Assembly (NCBI GenBank): GCA_036571765.1
Contig: BROE01000011.1
Coordinates: forward strand, 6,446,716 to 6,510,715
Direction: 5' to 3'
DNA: 64,000 bases
Source: Plecoglossus altivelis
Taxonomy: Eukaryota > Chordata > Actinopteri > Osmeriformes > Plecoglossidae
Under the pieces are notes generated by a model, which did not search any database, was not told the origin of the DNA, and saw only the letters and a list, made by a program, of their open reading frames with translations. Position 1 is the stretch's first letter. Each line of letters opens with the position of its first letter. This document shows positions 1-14,600 of this stretch, one piece after another. The position numbers were made by a program, and so were the translations under genes.

Positions 1-2400
1 AGATCGATTGAACAAGAGTAAGGAGAGGACTCGGGGGCTATATGTCATCCTTTTAATGAAATATAGATTTGGGACTATTAAACAGCTTGCTAGTGGTGGT
101 AAAATTGCTCACTTTTTCACTGCTAAACAAAGCCATCCATTTCAAAGGGAGAAATCGATAGCAGGCCATGACCAATATGTACCTTTCAAATGTAGGGACA
201 GTTACACTTGAGACCAGCTAATAAATCAAAATGATGGTAATTTTATAGTTACACATTTGAAATGCACTTTTACCAGTTTGGTTTTCAACAATGCAACACG
301 TTATTAATATGGGGCATTTGTATACCTTATTGGAAGATGTCCAAATTGTGAAATTAAATGGCCATGGAGGAAAATCTAAATGACAGCGCACATATAAAAC
401 ATAGGAGGACTCCATTTGCAAAGATGTTTACACATTTCAAACAATCAAGCTTCCATTTGGACATTCACATGCACATTCACTTGACACTAAATCATTTGTT
501 TCACTGTGGGTTCAAACACAGTCTTTAGTGGGAGAGTGAAAGGGGAACACTGTTTGTGTCAAGTGTTGTGATAATCTTAGTCTGGCAAAGAGAAAGGTCC
601 TGACTCGGAGAGCAGTCTTAATGGCTCCTTTTACACAGAGCTGAGTGACCCATAAAAGTATAGGAACGTTAAAGTGGTATAAATGGCTGTGTAAAAGCTA
701 TCCAAGCCCATTGTGCCAGTGTTTTCCATGACAGGAAAGCATTTTGAAACACATCACGTGGCCCACTCTGAGAAGCATACCTCACACCAAACATGTACTT
801 TCCCTTGCTGTCATGCCACAGAAATATGAAACCATTGCCCAATTTTCTTTAGCTTGTCCAAAAGCTGTCTAGCTCATGACTGCGAGGTATTAATTTGTGC
901 TTGGCTGAACTGAATCTCTTTTCCATTTTGTACAAAATTGACAACCATCTGGGGAACCCTTGGAAAATTGCCTACCATAGAATAGTGATGAAGAGATGAG
1001 TCCAGAGTCAGTTGTAATAATGTGGCTGCTTTAAATGCATTGGCACCACCATAGTTCTGCATAATGACAGGGAGCATGGGACATGTGGACGCTCCCCACT
1101 TCATATCATGTACTGTAGTTGAGCATCAGCCAGGTCATTTCATAAACGGCGGGGTCCAATACTGTGTGGTCTTAATTATCATTTTATTGAATGTATTTGG
1201 GTCTGAGAGATGTATCTATCCAAAGTGATTCACAGGTATAAAACACACTAAACACAGTGCTGTATTTGATTTGTGTCATGGTTTGCAAATTATGGTGGAT
1301 TCCAGTCAAAACACGTTTCATTATTTATAATGATTTTTTGATATATTCTCGCTGGCCTATGCTCAAATTGTTTCCTCATGGTAAAAAGATGAGTTGTCAC
1401 TTGCCTACTTTACTTACTCCGCACGTGCTGCTGTTTGTTCATGCAAACACACAATCCTGAACACACAGACGAAATGTTTAAGAGGACACATATTCAGGTA
1501 AGCAGTTCCATGATGATGCCTCATGGAGTGTTGATAACCTTTCAGCTGATAGTTCCAATTAGTGTACACAGCTGGGGGAGAAAATTAATTCCACTCTGAG
1601 CTATTTTGTCCATTTATTTACCAAAGTGAGCAAATGGAACTGCATAAACACAACCTGATGATCAGAGATGTGACTTGCTTCTGAAAAATGGGTCTGGACA
1701 GCCCGTACACGACAAACTGTACCATCACATTAATAACTTAACTGTCTTCATTCATTGTTTGTTTCGTGAGCAAATTCACATCATTATCTCTCCCTGACAT
1801 GGTCCTGAGTTGGTATTTGAAATTTGATGAATTGGTTCTCCAAGACTGAATGTGTTTGACTGGATTGAACACATGCTTTCTTTTTGTCTGCATGCACAGT
1901 AATGCGGGTTTCCTCTGAACTAGTGTAATTCCCCTCCCTAGGGGACAAGGTTGTTCCACATGAGCTGGCTCCCTAATAACCAGTCCAAGCCTCCCAGTGA
2001 AAAACCCATTAAGGTCAAGTCATGCATAGTTGATTGAACATCTTGTCTGGTGGTCTGCTAAGGAGAGTCATGAGCTTAAGAATATCATATTAATCAGAGA
2101 GATAATGTTTTTTATGATTATAAAACACCAGATGTTCTTTACAGGATATCTGCCACATTTTTGTCGCGAGCATGACTGTTGCTCTCTTGCATGTTTAACA
2201 CGAAAGACGATCTTCGGCTCCCGATCGCAGTTGAAAGCAATTGAAATGTGTAGCTTCACGAGTCTGAAAGGGGAGTTTCTGCTACGCTTGCATCCTGTGG
2301 CCTTCTCATTTATACATTAGGGTACTTTGAGTGATACCGCTCCCCAAGGTGGGAAGGGAGAACATGCAGTGTGAGAGTGCACAGTGAGGCTTCAAGAGCA
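1..2400. other. Intergenic, no gene seen
   Basis: AT-rich sequence in which all open frames are under 100 codons and lack recognisable protein motifs. No RNA gene or mobile element is seen. It lies more than 29 kb past the 3' end of KHDRBS3. Confidence 0.7.
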
Positions 2401-2620
2401 CCCTGATTTCTCCTCCAGCTCCCTCTCCTCGCAGCCTACCTTGTGTTCTCTTTGCTCCATTAGCTCAGACACCGCATCCATCCCGCCGCTGTGCCGTGCG
2501 GAGACTCGCACAGGGGAGGGAGGACCCAAGGACGTCGCCATCTAAGTGGGGTGGGGAGAGGGGGCGGGCAGCAATCTCGCGAAACGACGCAGCCAAGCAT
2601 GAAATCACCTCTCTTCAGCT
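2401..2620. other. GC-rich patch with several CpGs
   Basis: Base composition changes sharply to GC-rich, with many CpGs between about 2475 and 2595 (for example CCCGCCGCTGTGCCGTGCGG and TCTCGCGAAACGACGC), inside AT-rich DNA. There is no convincing exon. It could be a small CpG island or regulatory element, but nothing proves this. Confidence 0.4.
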
Positions 2621-5600
2621 TTAAAGGGCTTACATGGATTTTTAATGATGAGGCCGTATCTTTTATATGCCAAATATACTCAATGGCTCCATTCTTTTTA
2701 ATGCATATTTAAAGATAGGGAGCAAGATGACACTGTAATACGATTAATGGCATGTGCATTCAAAAATAGGGATCTCCTAGGTTGATGTTGAACCTGCCAT
2801 GTTGAAGAATTAGGCCCAGAGCCGCCCACTGAGTAGCTTGTGTTTCTGGATGAAGGAAAAGAACCAACAGGCTCACGTAAAATCAAAGCAAGTTGGATTC
2901 CAAAAATAGTCTGAGACACATTTGAGGAAAATGAGAGATACGCAAAGGCAGAGTAAACACTGAAGTAGATGATAACAGTATGTTCTTAAGGGAATGACCA
3001 GATGGTGTAGTGGCCACAACAGGACACTTTGAGAGGGAGACATTCTGCCACCTTGTATGTCCAGGTAGACCGTAGTCCTTGCAAACAGCCAGAGAAAACT
3101 TGCATGGAATTTCATCACGGGCGGCCGGGCATCATCCCCCATCTGTTCAGAACAATCAAACACTTTCAGCAGTCTATGGCAGCATGGCCAAAGGGAACTC
3201 AGGGGGAGTCCCAATCAAATAAACCACTTCCTCTAAATACCATGGGGAACAAGTGTGTGAATGGTGTACAAACTGTGCCCATATGATGGGTTATGACAGG
3301 CTAAAAGCTTCCTGGTGCCAATAATAACATTCAAAGGGGCAATCTTGTAGAATTGTCATTTTTCTGAAGCAGAAAGTAATAGAATGTGTTAAAAAAAACG
3401 TTTCCCAACAATGCTCAGGGATTAGGATATAATTGAGGAAAAGTGACACTGAACAAAAGCGAAATGCGCCTCAGTTTTGCACATTCACACGTCAGCCATT
3501 AAGGTGTGAATGCGCAAAAACGTATGAACAAGATCAAAAAAGAAAGGTACACAATTTTTTTTCCATATTTGAGAATTTGTAAAAGGTTTGGATTAATAAC
3601 AGTTGCAATTGCTTTTCTAATCAACTCAATTTTGATGAACAGCTGTGGGCAATTTTTAACTTTTTAGGCATCAAAGACTCATGTATTTTGCGTGTGGAAA
3701 AAAGCCTGGTTTAAGAGGAAGGATGAGTTATAGCCCAAGTGACAAACGCTTGACTAAGAGGCTCTCCACAGCCAAAGGCTCTCTTGACAGTTCTTGAGGA
3801 AGATGTTACTACTGTCAGAATGGATATCCACATCTCAGAGCTATCTTTGTTGAGGTCAAAAGTCAATTGGAAATCATATGCAAATGTGACCTTCACTTGA
3901 GTAGCCTTTCTTGCGGCGTATAAGGACAGACTGGGTTTAAGTAACTCAAAAAGCCCCACATTTTACAGGTCATGGAAATAGCCAAGCGCACTTCCTTGCG
4001 TTTATAAAGAGACCAAATTCATAATTAATAAGGTGGCTCTTCCTCAGAGGGAAAGGAGCTCTAATTAGAGGAAATACCCACAACTACATTTCCAGTAAAA
4101 GTTAACCAAAGATACCCATCTAGTCATCCCTCATGCACCTCAATAAATAAAACGAAACATTTGGCCAGCCCGTTATATTTTTTCCTCAAAATCTGGACAG
4201 CCTTCACTGCTGGGTTACCATAACAGTGCATAGATTCCATCGCTAAGTGTTCTCTGTGTGCTCATGTGGCAGCCAGCAACAGGACCAGAGAGTGGTGAGA
4301 ATTTGCTGTTGGTGGGGGAGAGAGGGTGAGCCATTAACCAGCAGCCTGATATGAGACAGAACTAAGATCCTGTAAGCCTAATGTCTCATCTGGCTGAAGC
4401 CGAGCATTAGGATGTGACGCTGACAGGGAAAGGCCATTATGCTACGCTAGAGAGAAGATTATCTTTCCTTGTCCAAAGCTATATGACATTATACCTGGAT
4501 TACGAAAATGAATTTAGTCTTCATGGGGCATAACGTTTTGATTTTTGAAGGACATAAGATCACAGACTAAGTGTATTTTGTGGTGCGCTTACCCTGTGTT
4601 CTGACATTTCAAAGATTTTCATTTACTTTCGCAATTTCTGTGGCACCCTGGTACTCTGGTACTTCAGACTCAACAACAAAAAATGCCTCATCACCCAATT
4701 GCCATTTGTTCAAGTTTAAATGTAAAGTTAATAAATGTGGCATTTTCAACCATACTGCGTCATATAAAAAACTAAACATACAGTAAATGCCCTTTTAAAA
4801 TTATTACCTTGGACTAGCAGACAAAAGTCAGGTATGTGTCAATCATACTCAAATATAGATTCAGTATATCCTTTTTGTGAACCTAACGTATGCTACAACA
4901 CTTAAAGTTAACATGCTGCGCAGCATGAGACAGAACTGTCAGACTGTAAAAGGGTAAACCACATCGACAGACACGCCATGAAGGCTTGAATACCCCCCTT
5001 TCCTTCGTTCCACTTCATATCTACATCATTTCACCCATGTAATACTTTGTAATTCTGTAACATGTATTCCATAATGCCATATTATATTTTGCCAAAGTTA
5101 CAGTAACCATTGTCATTTTCAGCTCAACTGTTACTGCAGAGTGTTACCTCTCGCAAACTGTTGGCCATACATGAGAAGGAAACTAAAGAAACTAGAAAAA
5201 AAGAAACAGCCTGGTGGGTTTCCATCTTCTCATTGTGTTGGCTCAAGATCCTTTGACAGCTGAAAGTTTTCTGTGTGGAAACAGATTGTCACTCGGAGGC
5301 GATTTGTCACAGAGGGCCTGGCATGTCTCCATTCCGATCCAGACACCATAGCCCCACGCCTGCTCTGCTGACGGGATTGTCAGAGCTATTTGTCACAACT
5401 CCGTTTAGTGATCCGATTGCTTGTATCCGCAATGCCCTCCCCCTTCTCGCAACAACAAATTTCAACAGTTCAACCTTTTCTGCTTAACAAAATTATCTAG
5501 TCATCGTGAAAAGGTTTTCCAAAACATGTAAACCACTATTTGACTGAATTTGACTAAAATTATGCTGTTTTCTAAACCCTGTTATTCCAATACTTAAGAC

Positions 5601-8600
5601 ATGTTAATGGTGGTCAGACATGCTGCAATGAGCTGTCATTCTGATTGGTGAGAAGAAAAGTAAAACGATTTACTTAGGTCTCTGTGTACCTGCTGTATCT
5701 AGCTCTCCCTTTCTCATTGTCTCTCCCTCTTTCTTTACGCTGTATTAAATGAACATTTAAGTTTGTGTCTAAAGGGAAATCAATAGACAAGGAGCCATGC
5801 ATGTCTACATTGATGTCTGCGGCAGTCTAAATACTCATAGATTGACTGGGGAAATCCATATTCCTCTTGAAGCACTACAGTGAACGTAAGCAAAGACTGA
5901 AAAGATTAGACAACAAATTGGGTTACGGAGCTATGTTGGCTAGACGCTGCAGAGCATAACAGGCAGTGAAGAGCAATATCAGGTACTCAATGCCCTAACA
6001 CTAAACAACCATAGAAGTAAGGGACTGAGCTATTTTCTCTGCTACAAACAGACTCCACAAACTCCAATGAACACCAGACTGTTGACCCTTTGCATTTTCT
6101 GGAACACTAAATATATACGTAGCCAGGACACTGGTTGAATTCATGACTACTTAAAATCCGATCCAAGTGGATAGACACAGGGACTCAAAATCTCAGAATA
6201 ATCATAAATGTCAAACAATAACAAAAGGAAGAAAAACAAACAGTAGCTTTTCATATCTTTCCTTTTAACTGTTTACGATGTGGTCCTGCAAAGGAATTTC
6301 TGACATTTGAATCAGAAGTCAGATCTACTCACTGTGTGAGAACGAGCCCAGTTGATAGTGGGCTCCGGTGTGGACATACGGAGTGAAATCTACACCCCAA
6401 GTCATTTTTCCCCTCTGACCACCTGTGAAAATTATTCATGCATTGATCGCAGTTGAGCTGATAACCTGATACACAGCCATGTTGAAAGGATCTGAGGCTG
6501 TGGTCTACCCTGCCTGTACCAGCGTGAGATATTCCAGCAGATGGAACCAGGATTTCAGCAATATTTAGATATTTAATTTAAAACTTTAGGTATTTGTAAA
6601 TCCTTTATTTCTGTGTTTGGTGTGTATTTTGTTTGCCTGCGACCTGTGCTTGTCTGTGAATGAACACTTCATGTGTGTGTTGTGTGAAGTACGGTTTTGG
6701 TAGAGCTGTGAAGCAAAGGCAGTTAACATTTTTTTGTCTTTAACAGTTTTAAGGGAACTGAAGCCGTGTAGTCTGAATTTCATGATTGATTTCCTAGCTG
6801 TCAAAGTAATTAGCAAAGTCTTTACTAAATAATGATGGGGACGACCTTTACCTAAGTGAAATTGCAGTTGAAAAGTCAGTGGCCCTCTACGAATAGACCA
6901 AGAAACTGAATATAACATTGATATTTCCACTCTTCACTATTGAACAACAGCATCGAGTTTATGGTTGTCTGACACGCTATGTGTGTATTAGCAATCTAAA
7001 AGTGGATGTGACTTTTTGAATGGCACCTGGTGTGCATTCAGGACAACGTTTGTATGTCTGTCACACTGTACATTTTGAAAGGAACACTTAAGGTGACAGG
7101 AAAATTGCAACACAAATCATTTCTGCCCGTCAGGCATCTCTATTGGATTAATTCAGTTAGGTGACACGATTGACACACTGATCCTATTCTGGCAGTAAAT
7201 GCCGTTTCACTCATCTGAAAGCATTTTCCTATTGCCTGCCTTATCCGCCTAGCTGAGGCTGTATTAAAAAGCAAAAATAAAACCCAAAGTCATTACATAG
7301 TTGTCCTTGAACAATGCGTGTGCACCTTGAAGAGCATTTCATGCTGAAGTAGTTTTAATAGAGCTTAATCTATTTAAGACAAAGGATTTAAAATCTCAAA
7401 AAACTGGTTAGGTTGTGTGTACATGGCACTGGGAGACACTATTAATATTGTTGAGTCACTGACTGAAAGGCCAATGATGAGAGCATATTTATAACCCATC
7501 TTGTCTCAAATTATTGATTAGACCGAGCTCACTCCAGCATGGTAAGGGAACATTTTTCAGACATGAAAGTTATAAGGTTTTCATGTAAAATTTAAGACGT
7601 CACCCGAAATAAAGCTGAAATATGATCTGCTCCCTATTCATAGAACGCAGTAATAATTCCTACGTATTATATAGAGGAATTAAGGCAATGAGGAACTGTG
7701 CGGTTCCAAGACCAGTCAGATTTACAAGAATACAGTTGGTCATTTTAGGCGGGATTATCATGTTTTTACAGTATTAGAGAATAATCTAGCACATCTGTTT
7801 TACATATAATCTTTCTTGCCGTTCATATACTTATAGGTCCCTTTAACCTCAATTCAATATGTGGAGTTGATCCGTACTGAAACGAACCGATTTGACTGGA
7901 AAAGGGAATCAACTTATTTACTTTTTACCATCTGAACTAAGAACATATAACCTGACTTGAAATGGCTTTCTGCAAAGCCGAGCACATATTTGGATATTGA
8001 TTGCAGCCTATCATAGCCTCCTTGGAGATTAGCTAAATTACCCTGCCCTTAATTGGGACTTGTACTTAAGTAGAACTCCACCATGAGGGAAGATTTAAAA
8101 TTCCATTAGCGTCAATGACAGCTCTGCAGTGGATTTAAGACTGGTCTCGTCTGATCGGCGTCCAAAATGTTCAAGGTAATTGATGATAAAAAATGAGGCT
8201 GCCACTTTGCTGTGATTGATTCCAGTGACTCCCTAATTAGGTCCCCTTTCACTCATCAACTGCAAAGAAGAAGAAAAAATCTACCTCTGTACTGCAAGTA
8301 CAAATGATTGCACGTCTTGATTTTTAGCCAGCGCCTACTTGCAGGGTCTAAATCTTTTTAATGGCTCTTGAGTCATCACTACACTTTCAGCTTGTCTGTG
8401 GCTCCAGTGTTGTGACAGATCTAAGCATGTGAAACCGAAATGGCAAAGGCAGTAGTTGTCCTTCTATTTTATATTCAGATCAGACTTGACATGGGCAAGG
8501 AACGTTGGCCTCCAATAAATCTAATGGTGCTCTAATGGTGTTACTCAGGATCTGAGAGACAGTTCAGAAATGATATCGTTGTTGGTAAAACGTTAATCGA

Positions 8601-11600
8601 CATAACATGACAGAATAACACAGGATACTTCAGACAGGCACCTTCATGATGGCATGCAACAGAAGCTTTGTGTTACCAAGGCTGCATCATTTAGAGCACA
8701 GTGTTTCAATCAGATCCTTTTCATTATTATCCTCCATGGCGCTGGCCAATATCATAACTATGTTTACAAGACAAATTGACAATGTATATTAATAACCTAT
8801 CGGGCAGACATTTCAGAAGACGCTCATGTTGAGAAAATGACATCTAATATCTACACTGTTATTGCAAATTTACGAAAACATCTTCATCTTCACGTCTCAT
8901 CTCCCTTTTTGTACTTAATAGAGTGCAAAAAAACAGATGATGAATTCTACAGGGGTCAGCTTTTATAGCCCCTCATTTTACATGTATTTATCACGATTGT
9001 TAGAACGTTGGGAGACGCTGCAAAGGAGCCGGTGACCTGTTCTTTTTTGAAGACATCTACGTTTATCTTTCTCTGTCCGGTGGAAGAACAAGGGCTCACG
9101 TACCACTTTATTTTACACTCCGTTTCCTCTGTTCCTCGTGAAACTGGGGCTGGCCTCTCATCTTACATTTATATTGGCTGGAGAAACATTATGCAAATGT
9201 TGCTATGGTCTGTGAGTTGGGAGAGGGGGTGGCATATTTTTCTACACCTTAATGATGTCACCCACTACCCCGCATGCGCTTTTAAAGGGCAAACAATTAT
9301 TTCAATGAAATCCTAATACCACATTCTGACCAGCTGTCTCTGAATGCGTGGCCAGTTAATATATTTAATGCTGGATGCTACTTTAATTATTATTCATCGC
9401 ACAACCATGCAGTACAGTGTTAGGTAGAGAGGAGTATTGCATTCAAAATGGTTACAGTGACTTTTAGTTTTTTATATCGTGATGCACTACATGTGTAAAT
9501 CTGAAGAATATATTCAGAGTAAGGTTTAGTAAGAGATTCCGTTTTTTATAGGTAGCTGCAGAATTGTCTTAAAGGCAACTGTGTGCCATAATACCTGTAA
9601 AGGAAGTGCACCTGATAAATTATATATCCCTTCTCATAGCAAATGAAGCCACATCCTCCAGATGAACCACTCTGTCTACTACACCTAGTATTTCACCTGC
9701 CATTCTGTCTGACCCAGTTTAACATCAGTGGTACCACCCCTTTCAATGGTTCTCCATAAATATAACATTGGTTAGAGCAGCAAACCGCACAATTATATAT
9801 TTTGTCCAAATTGATCTTTAGACGTGTTAAGATGTCACTCATAGCCTTGTGACTGGGAAAGCACTAATGAGGAGTTTTCGTCCTTGTGCTTCTTCACTTG
9901 GACATTCAAGAACTCTCAGAACATTCCTCCGACTTCTCTGTTTGGAGCCTTCCTTTTGTGCCTTAGGAGCACACAGCTGGTGGTGGAATGGTGGCTTTTT
10001 AAAAGAATAGAAGTCTTTGATTTACTCAGAGTATGCTGTGAAACAACTCAACAATAAAAAGATGGAATAGGCAACCCCAAAATACATTCTAATATGTGAA
10101 ACAGCGCTCAACATTCTTGTCTTGCACATTCATACAGTTTTGATTGACAGTGGTTTCGTAAGATAAACCAAGGAGGAAAGCTCAAGTCACCAAAGGAGAT
10201 TGGCTGGAACAGGATTGCTGGAGCATAATTGGCTGAGTAACGGTATTCTCAAAATTAGAAATGTACAGTTCACTAGTACTGAGCTCTCAGAAGGCCTCAT
10301 TAACTACACATTTTAAATGGGACAAAACATTCGATTTTTTATCTTTAAAGTGCATGACATCAAGACTTTGAGGAGATGCAAATTACATACAAAATACTTT
10401 GATACGTAATGCTATTGTCATTTTTGATCCACAGCCTGATTACTGCTCATGACATGGCAGCACGGTTCACAAGGTTACAGTGAGCTGAAAAAATACAAAA
10501 TGAGCATTGCTACCAGACTAGCTTTTGTTCCCATGGCACTCATATGTATGGGAAATTATACTTATATAATGATGATGCTGTGAGTACCAGAGGCATTGTG
10601 ATGTTGAGCCAGGTAACTGGAACTCTAACCAGCAGGACATCACAGCTCCTTCAGAGCCTGTCGTTACTCCATCCTCCATTTGGACAATAGTGTGTCAGAG
10701 TAACTGAGTTCTGACTCAGAGGCTTTGAATTCCTTACAAAGACAGAGTTCAGATGCTAATGGGTACCCGGGTATGTATTCAATATCCATTTAAAAAGCAG
10801 CTTGAGGGTCCTACCCTGTTGCAGACAGGATCACTCTGGATACTGTTTCAACGAGACTGAGATTCAATGTCCTCCAGGATACTAGTATGCATGTATGACA
10901 AACATGAAGACATTAGTATAAGATGCGAAAGGTCAGCTATTAATTCATATCTTCCCCCTTACAGTCAATGCTGCCAACATTATTCTGCACCTCGAACATG
11001 ATGGTTTCTCACCTCAGAAGTAAATGAGCACTGAGTCATGTTGGATGTGGATGTGTTGGCTCATTTATGTCAAAGCCTCTGTCATGCTGTCAAAATCTAT
11101 GAAATTCTATTGTTGAGAGTCATTAAGCTCCCATAAGGTGATTTGTCAACACATTTTCCGCAGCCAAATTTAAAACCGTGGTGCTTAAGGGTACATGTGT
11201 GAGATTGTGTGTTCACCCAGAGAAAATGAGCAGATCCGTCCACTCATGACAACGTCAATGTCAGCTAACTTGTTGACAGCATTGGGGGTGCTCCATAAGC
11301 CAACATACGCAGTGTGGAACCTCTGATAAAAGGCTAATAGGCCTGTGATAACCACACTGGATTGCTGGAACATAACACCGTCAAGGTATAGAAAGAACTT
11401 GTCAATGTGCTCCAGGCCATGAATGTACTCATTTGACCATCTTTCACCCACCCTCCACCCCCACCCCTGCTGGTGTAATCTGTACTGCAGTCTTCTACGA
11501 TCAAGCCGAGGCAGAGAGAGGGATGAAAGGTATTTGCCACTTTTAAAAGAAGGCAACGCTTCAACATGCCCTTTTATTTTAACATGTTCAACACAGGCTA

Positions 11601-14600
11601 CGAAAGAGCAGTGTCACCAACCCAAGATACTAACGAAATATATCGAATATTGAAGTTCACTGCATTAGCGTTTACATAATTGATATATTGACTGTGGACT
11701 ATATTCATTTGCAGAGGCAGTCTTGTAGATAAGGGGGGGGGGAGCAGGGTTGCTGAGGGGTTCTGGAGGCCAAGTGCTGGAGTTTTAATCACTGTGGATG
11801 CAATGCTTTTTCAGGGACCCGAGGGGGAATTGGACTAAAGGCTCTGGAGGGTCTTAATGACCAAATCAAGCTGGGTGAATCACCACCTGTGCCTCAGTGA
11901 ACAGGATCCTCTCAGTTTAGACAGCCAGTACACAGAGGGAGAACTGCTGTCGTTTGTCTTTTTCTTTGCATTCTGTCACTCCAGATGAGTAAGCTCAAAT
12001 GGGGCATTCTTTTCATTGGAATAATAGACAAAAGTGAGATTCTTCACCTGTCCCTGTTAAACACTGAAAGGTGAGCAATCCAAAAAAGCGGGGTGGAGGG
12101 ACACGTGTGTATGTGTTTTGTAAAAACACAGATACATATATTTGGAATTTTAAATAACAACAATGACAATGACATACCTGCAGATATGTGTTTACATTAT
12201 GATCAAAAATGATATTACCATGAGGGTTTCACCCAGCAGTGCATGCCAAGCAGTCTTGCTGTTAAACAGTGCCAATGATATTGAACTGTGGTAGGAAGAG
12301 CTGTTTGATGGCTAATTAGTGTAGGCAGCTGTCAGAGCAGTAATGGAACAGGCTTGAAAGTTTTGATACTATGGTTATATTTATGCTTTCACAGCTCTCC
12401 CAGCTCTCGTGGGGACTATTCAGTTGCTAGTTAAGAAACAGGCTTGAAAAGCGGAGGGAGGAGAGCAGGAACATCAGATTTCCTCTTCCCACAGTAAATG
12501 TGACCACATTAATTATAGATTTCATAGCAGCAGTTAGATTCTTTCCACGTATTTTTAGAACGTGAGGGTCTGATTTATTTCTTTAATCTGTGCGACATGT
12601 GTCAGCTCTGTTCAGAAAAAGAAATACTGAAACGTACTTAAGGTTGTCAGAAGGTGACATTTTGAAGAGGCTGAAGTGTGAGGTGCCTATTCGTGGACTC
12701 TGGTACGAGGCAAAATGAGAAGGGCGAGGGGTGGGGGTGACTGCAGGTGAGAATGTTAGATGGATATCCAATTACATCGACCTGTAACCTCTCAAACGTT
12801 ATGAGTTTCATTTTTCTGTACACGGTCAACGTAGTGGGCACACAGGGGGCTCTTCACAAAACAGAGTGTTCTAATAGGGTTGAAGTTGATATATCTAGGA
12901 CCAGACGTTGAGAAAGTGCATGCTATACAACCATACAGTAACATCATGGGTTGAAGTTTGAGTAAAAGCAGGGTACTAAACATCGATACCACTATCATAA
13001 ATCACAAGACATGTGTGATGTGACTAATATAATAGGGATGCTATTATCCTGTCTCTTTAGGCTTCTTCTCTGAAGTGTTGTTTAGAGAACACTCCATTTC
13101 AGAAGACTTCAGGCAGAAGCGATCATCATTAGAACTTGGCACGAAACGAAGGAATGAATGCCCAGGAGTCGTTTGCTTAGTACAAAGATTAAATTAAAAA
13201 CGTCTTTGGGCTCGTTTGCAATGTTATGAGAAAGATTCTTTAGCAGCGCAACATTTCTTCTGTCTTTTTTCAGTTTCACCTTGGGCTGAAGTTTGTCTCC
13301 ATCTGGTGCAGAATGATCAATACCCAGAGTAGTGTGAAGCAGCAGGTGACATCTCTTGAAGGAGACATGTGCTAATGGAGCCTGCCTCTGGTCGGCTAGA
13401 AGCATGTCTGTTCCCTCTCCCACTTTGCTCCCTGCAGCCCTCAGCTAGATATATCATATCAAGTGATTGTTTCCAATGTGACTTTGATTGATATCAGATT
13501 CACAACGTTTCCTAGTTTTGTGGATTAGACGCTGGCTTGCCTCGCTGCGATTGGGTATCCATTAACAGTGAGTCACCACATAACCTTTTCTGGCAATATA
13601 TTGTGATACATACGGCACCGTAATATCCCCTTTGTCTCCTTATCGACAGGATATGTCATGTTTTTGATCCTGTGAGGTGGATAGAGCCACTAAAGGCATA
13701 TCTGTCATTCCATCCCTCGGATGGCGTTTGGTGACAGATGTTTAAAACAGGAACTGTCTCTTTCCTATACCCCCCTCTCCGATAGAGATATGGCCTCAGA
13801 AAGGTTGGATACATCTCTGATAATAGAGATTCTGGTCGATGCCATGATTATTTCTGCTGTGTTGCACTTTAGAAAAGGACCTGTGTTGGTCAGCGGCAGC
13901 AGTGAGATTGGACACTGAAAGTCGTAGGGAATTACTGTCGAGATGTGAATTATGTGACACCAAGGTCGCAAATGCATTATTGATACTACAATTTTTTCTT
14001 TTATCATTCAACATAGTTTCGCATCTCTTTATCACTGTATTTGGTCCCTTCAGGTTTGGGAAAAGTCTTTCCTTTTGATAAGAGAAAATCACACGCTTGT
14101 GCAACGTAAATTATTAAGAAATTACATATTTGCTTTCCTGTAGGTTTTTTGCAACTGTGAATGAGAATGGAATATTTCCTAGCTATCACAGATAGCATTT
14201 AGAGGAATATGTTGTTGTTATTCAGCTTTTTACTGTACAAATCATTCTAGCATGCTTACCAAAGCAATGTGTTATTGCAACTCAGTTTACAGTTTTTCAC
14301 ACAAATGAGAAAAGATAATTTATTAGGAAAGGGATGGGAAGAATAATGTGAGCATGAAAACAGGATCACCCAGATATTACTGAGTTCAATACCACAACAG
14401 CACATATCTTCCGCATGTGCTGTAGAAATAAATACAGCCATGGTCAACAAAAAGTCATTGTGATTCCTAACCATGGAAAACGCAAGCAATTTGTGAGGAA
14501 CCATTTTTTTGTCCGCTCTATTTGCTGGATTTCCATACACCCCAGCCCAGCACATCCAAGCCCCTCACTCACTGGCCAGCAGGAAATGGGCATTCAATGT

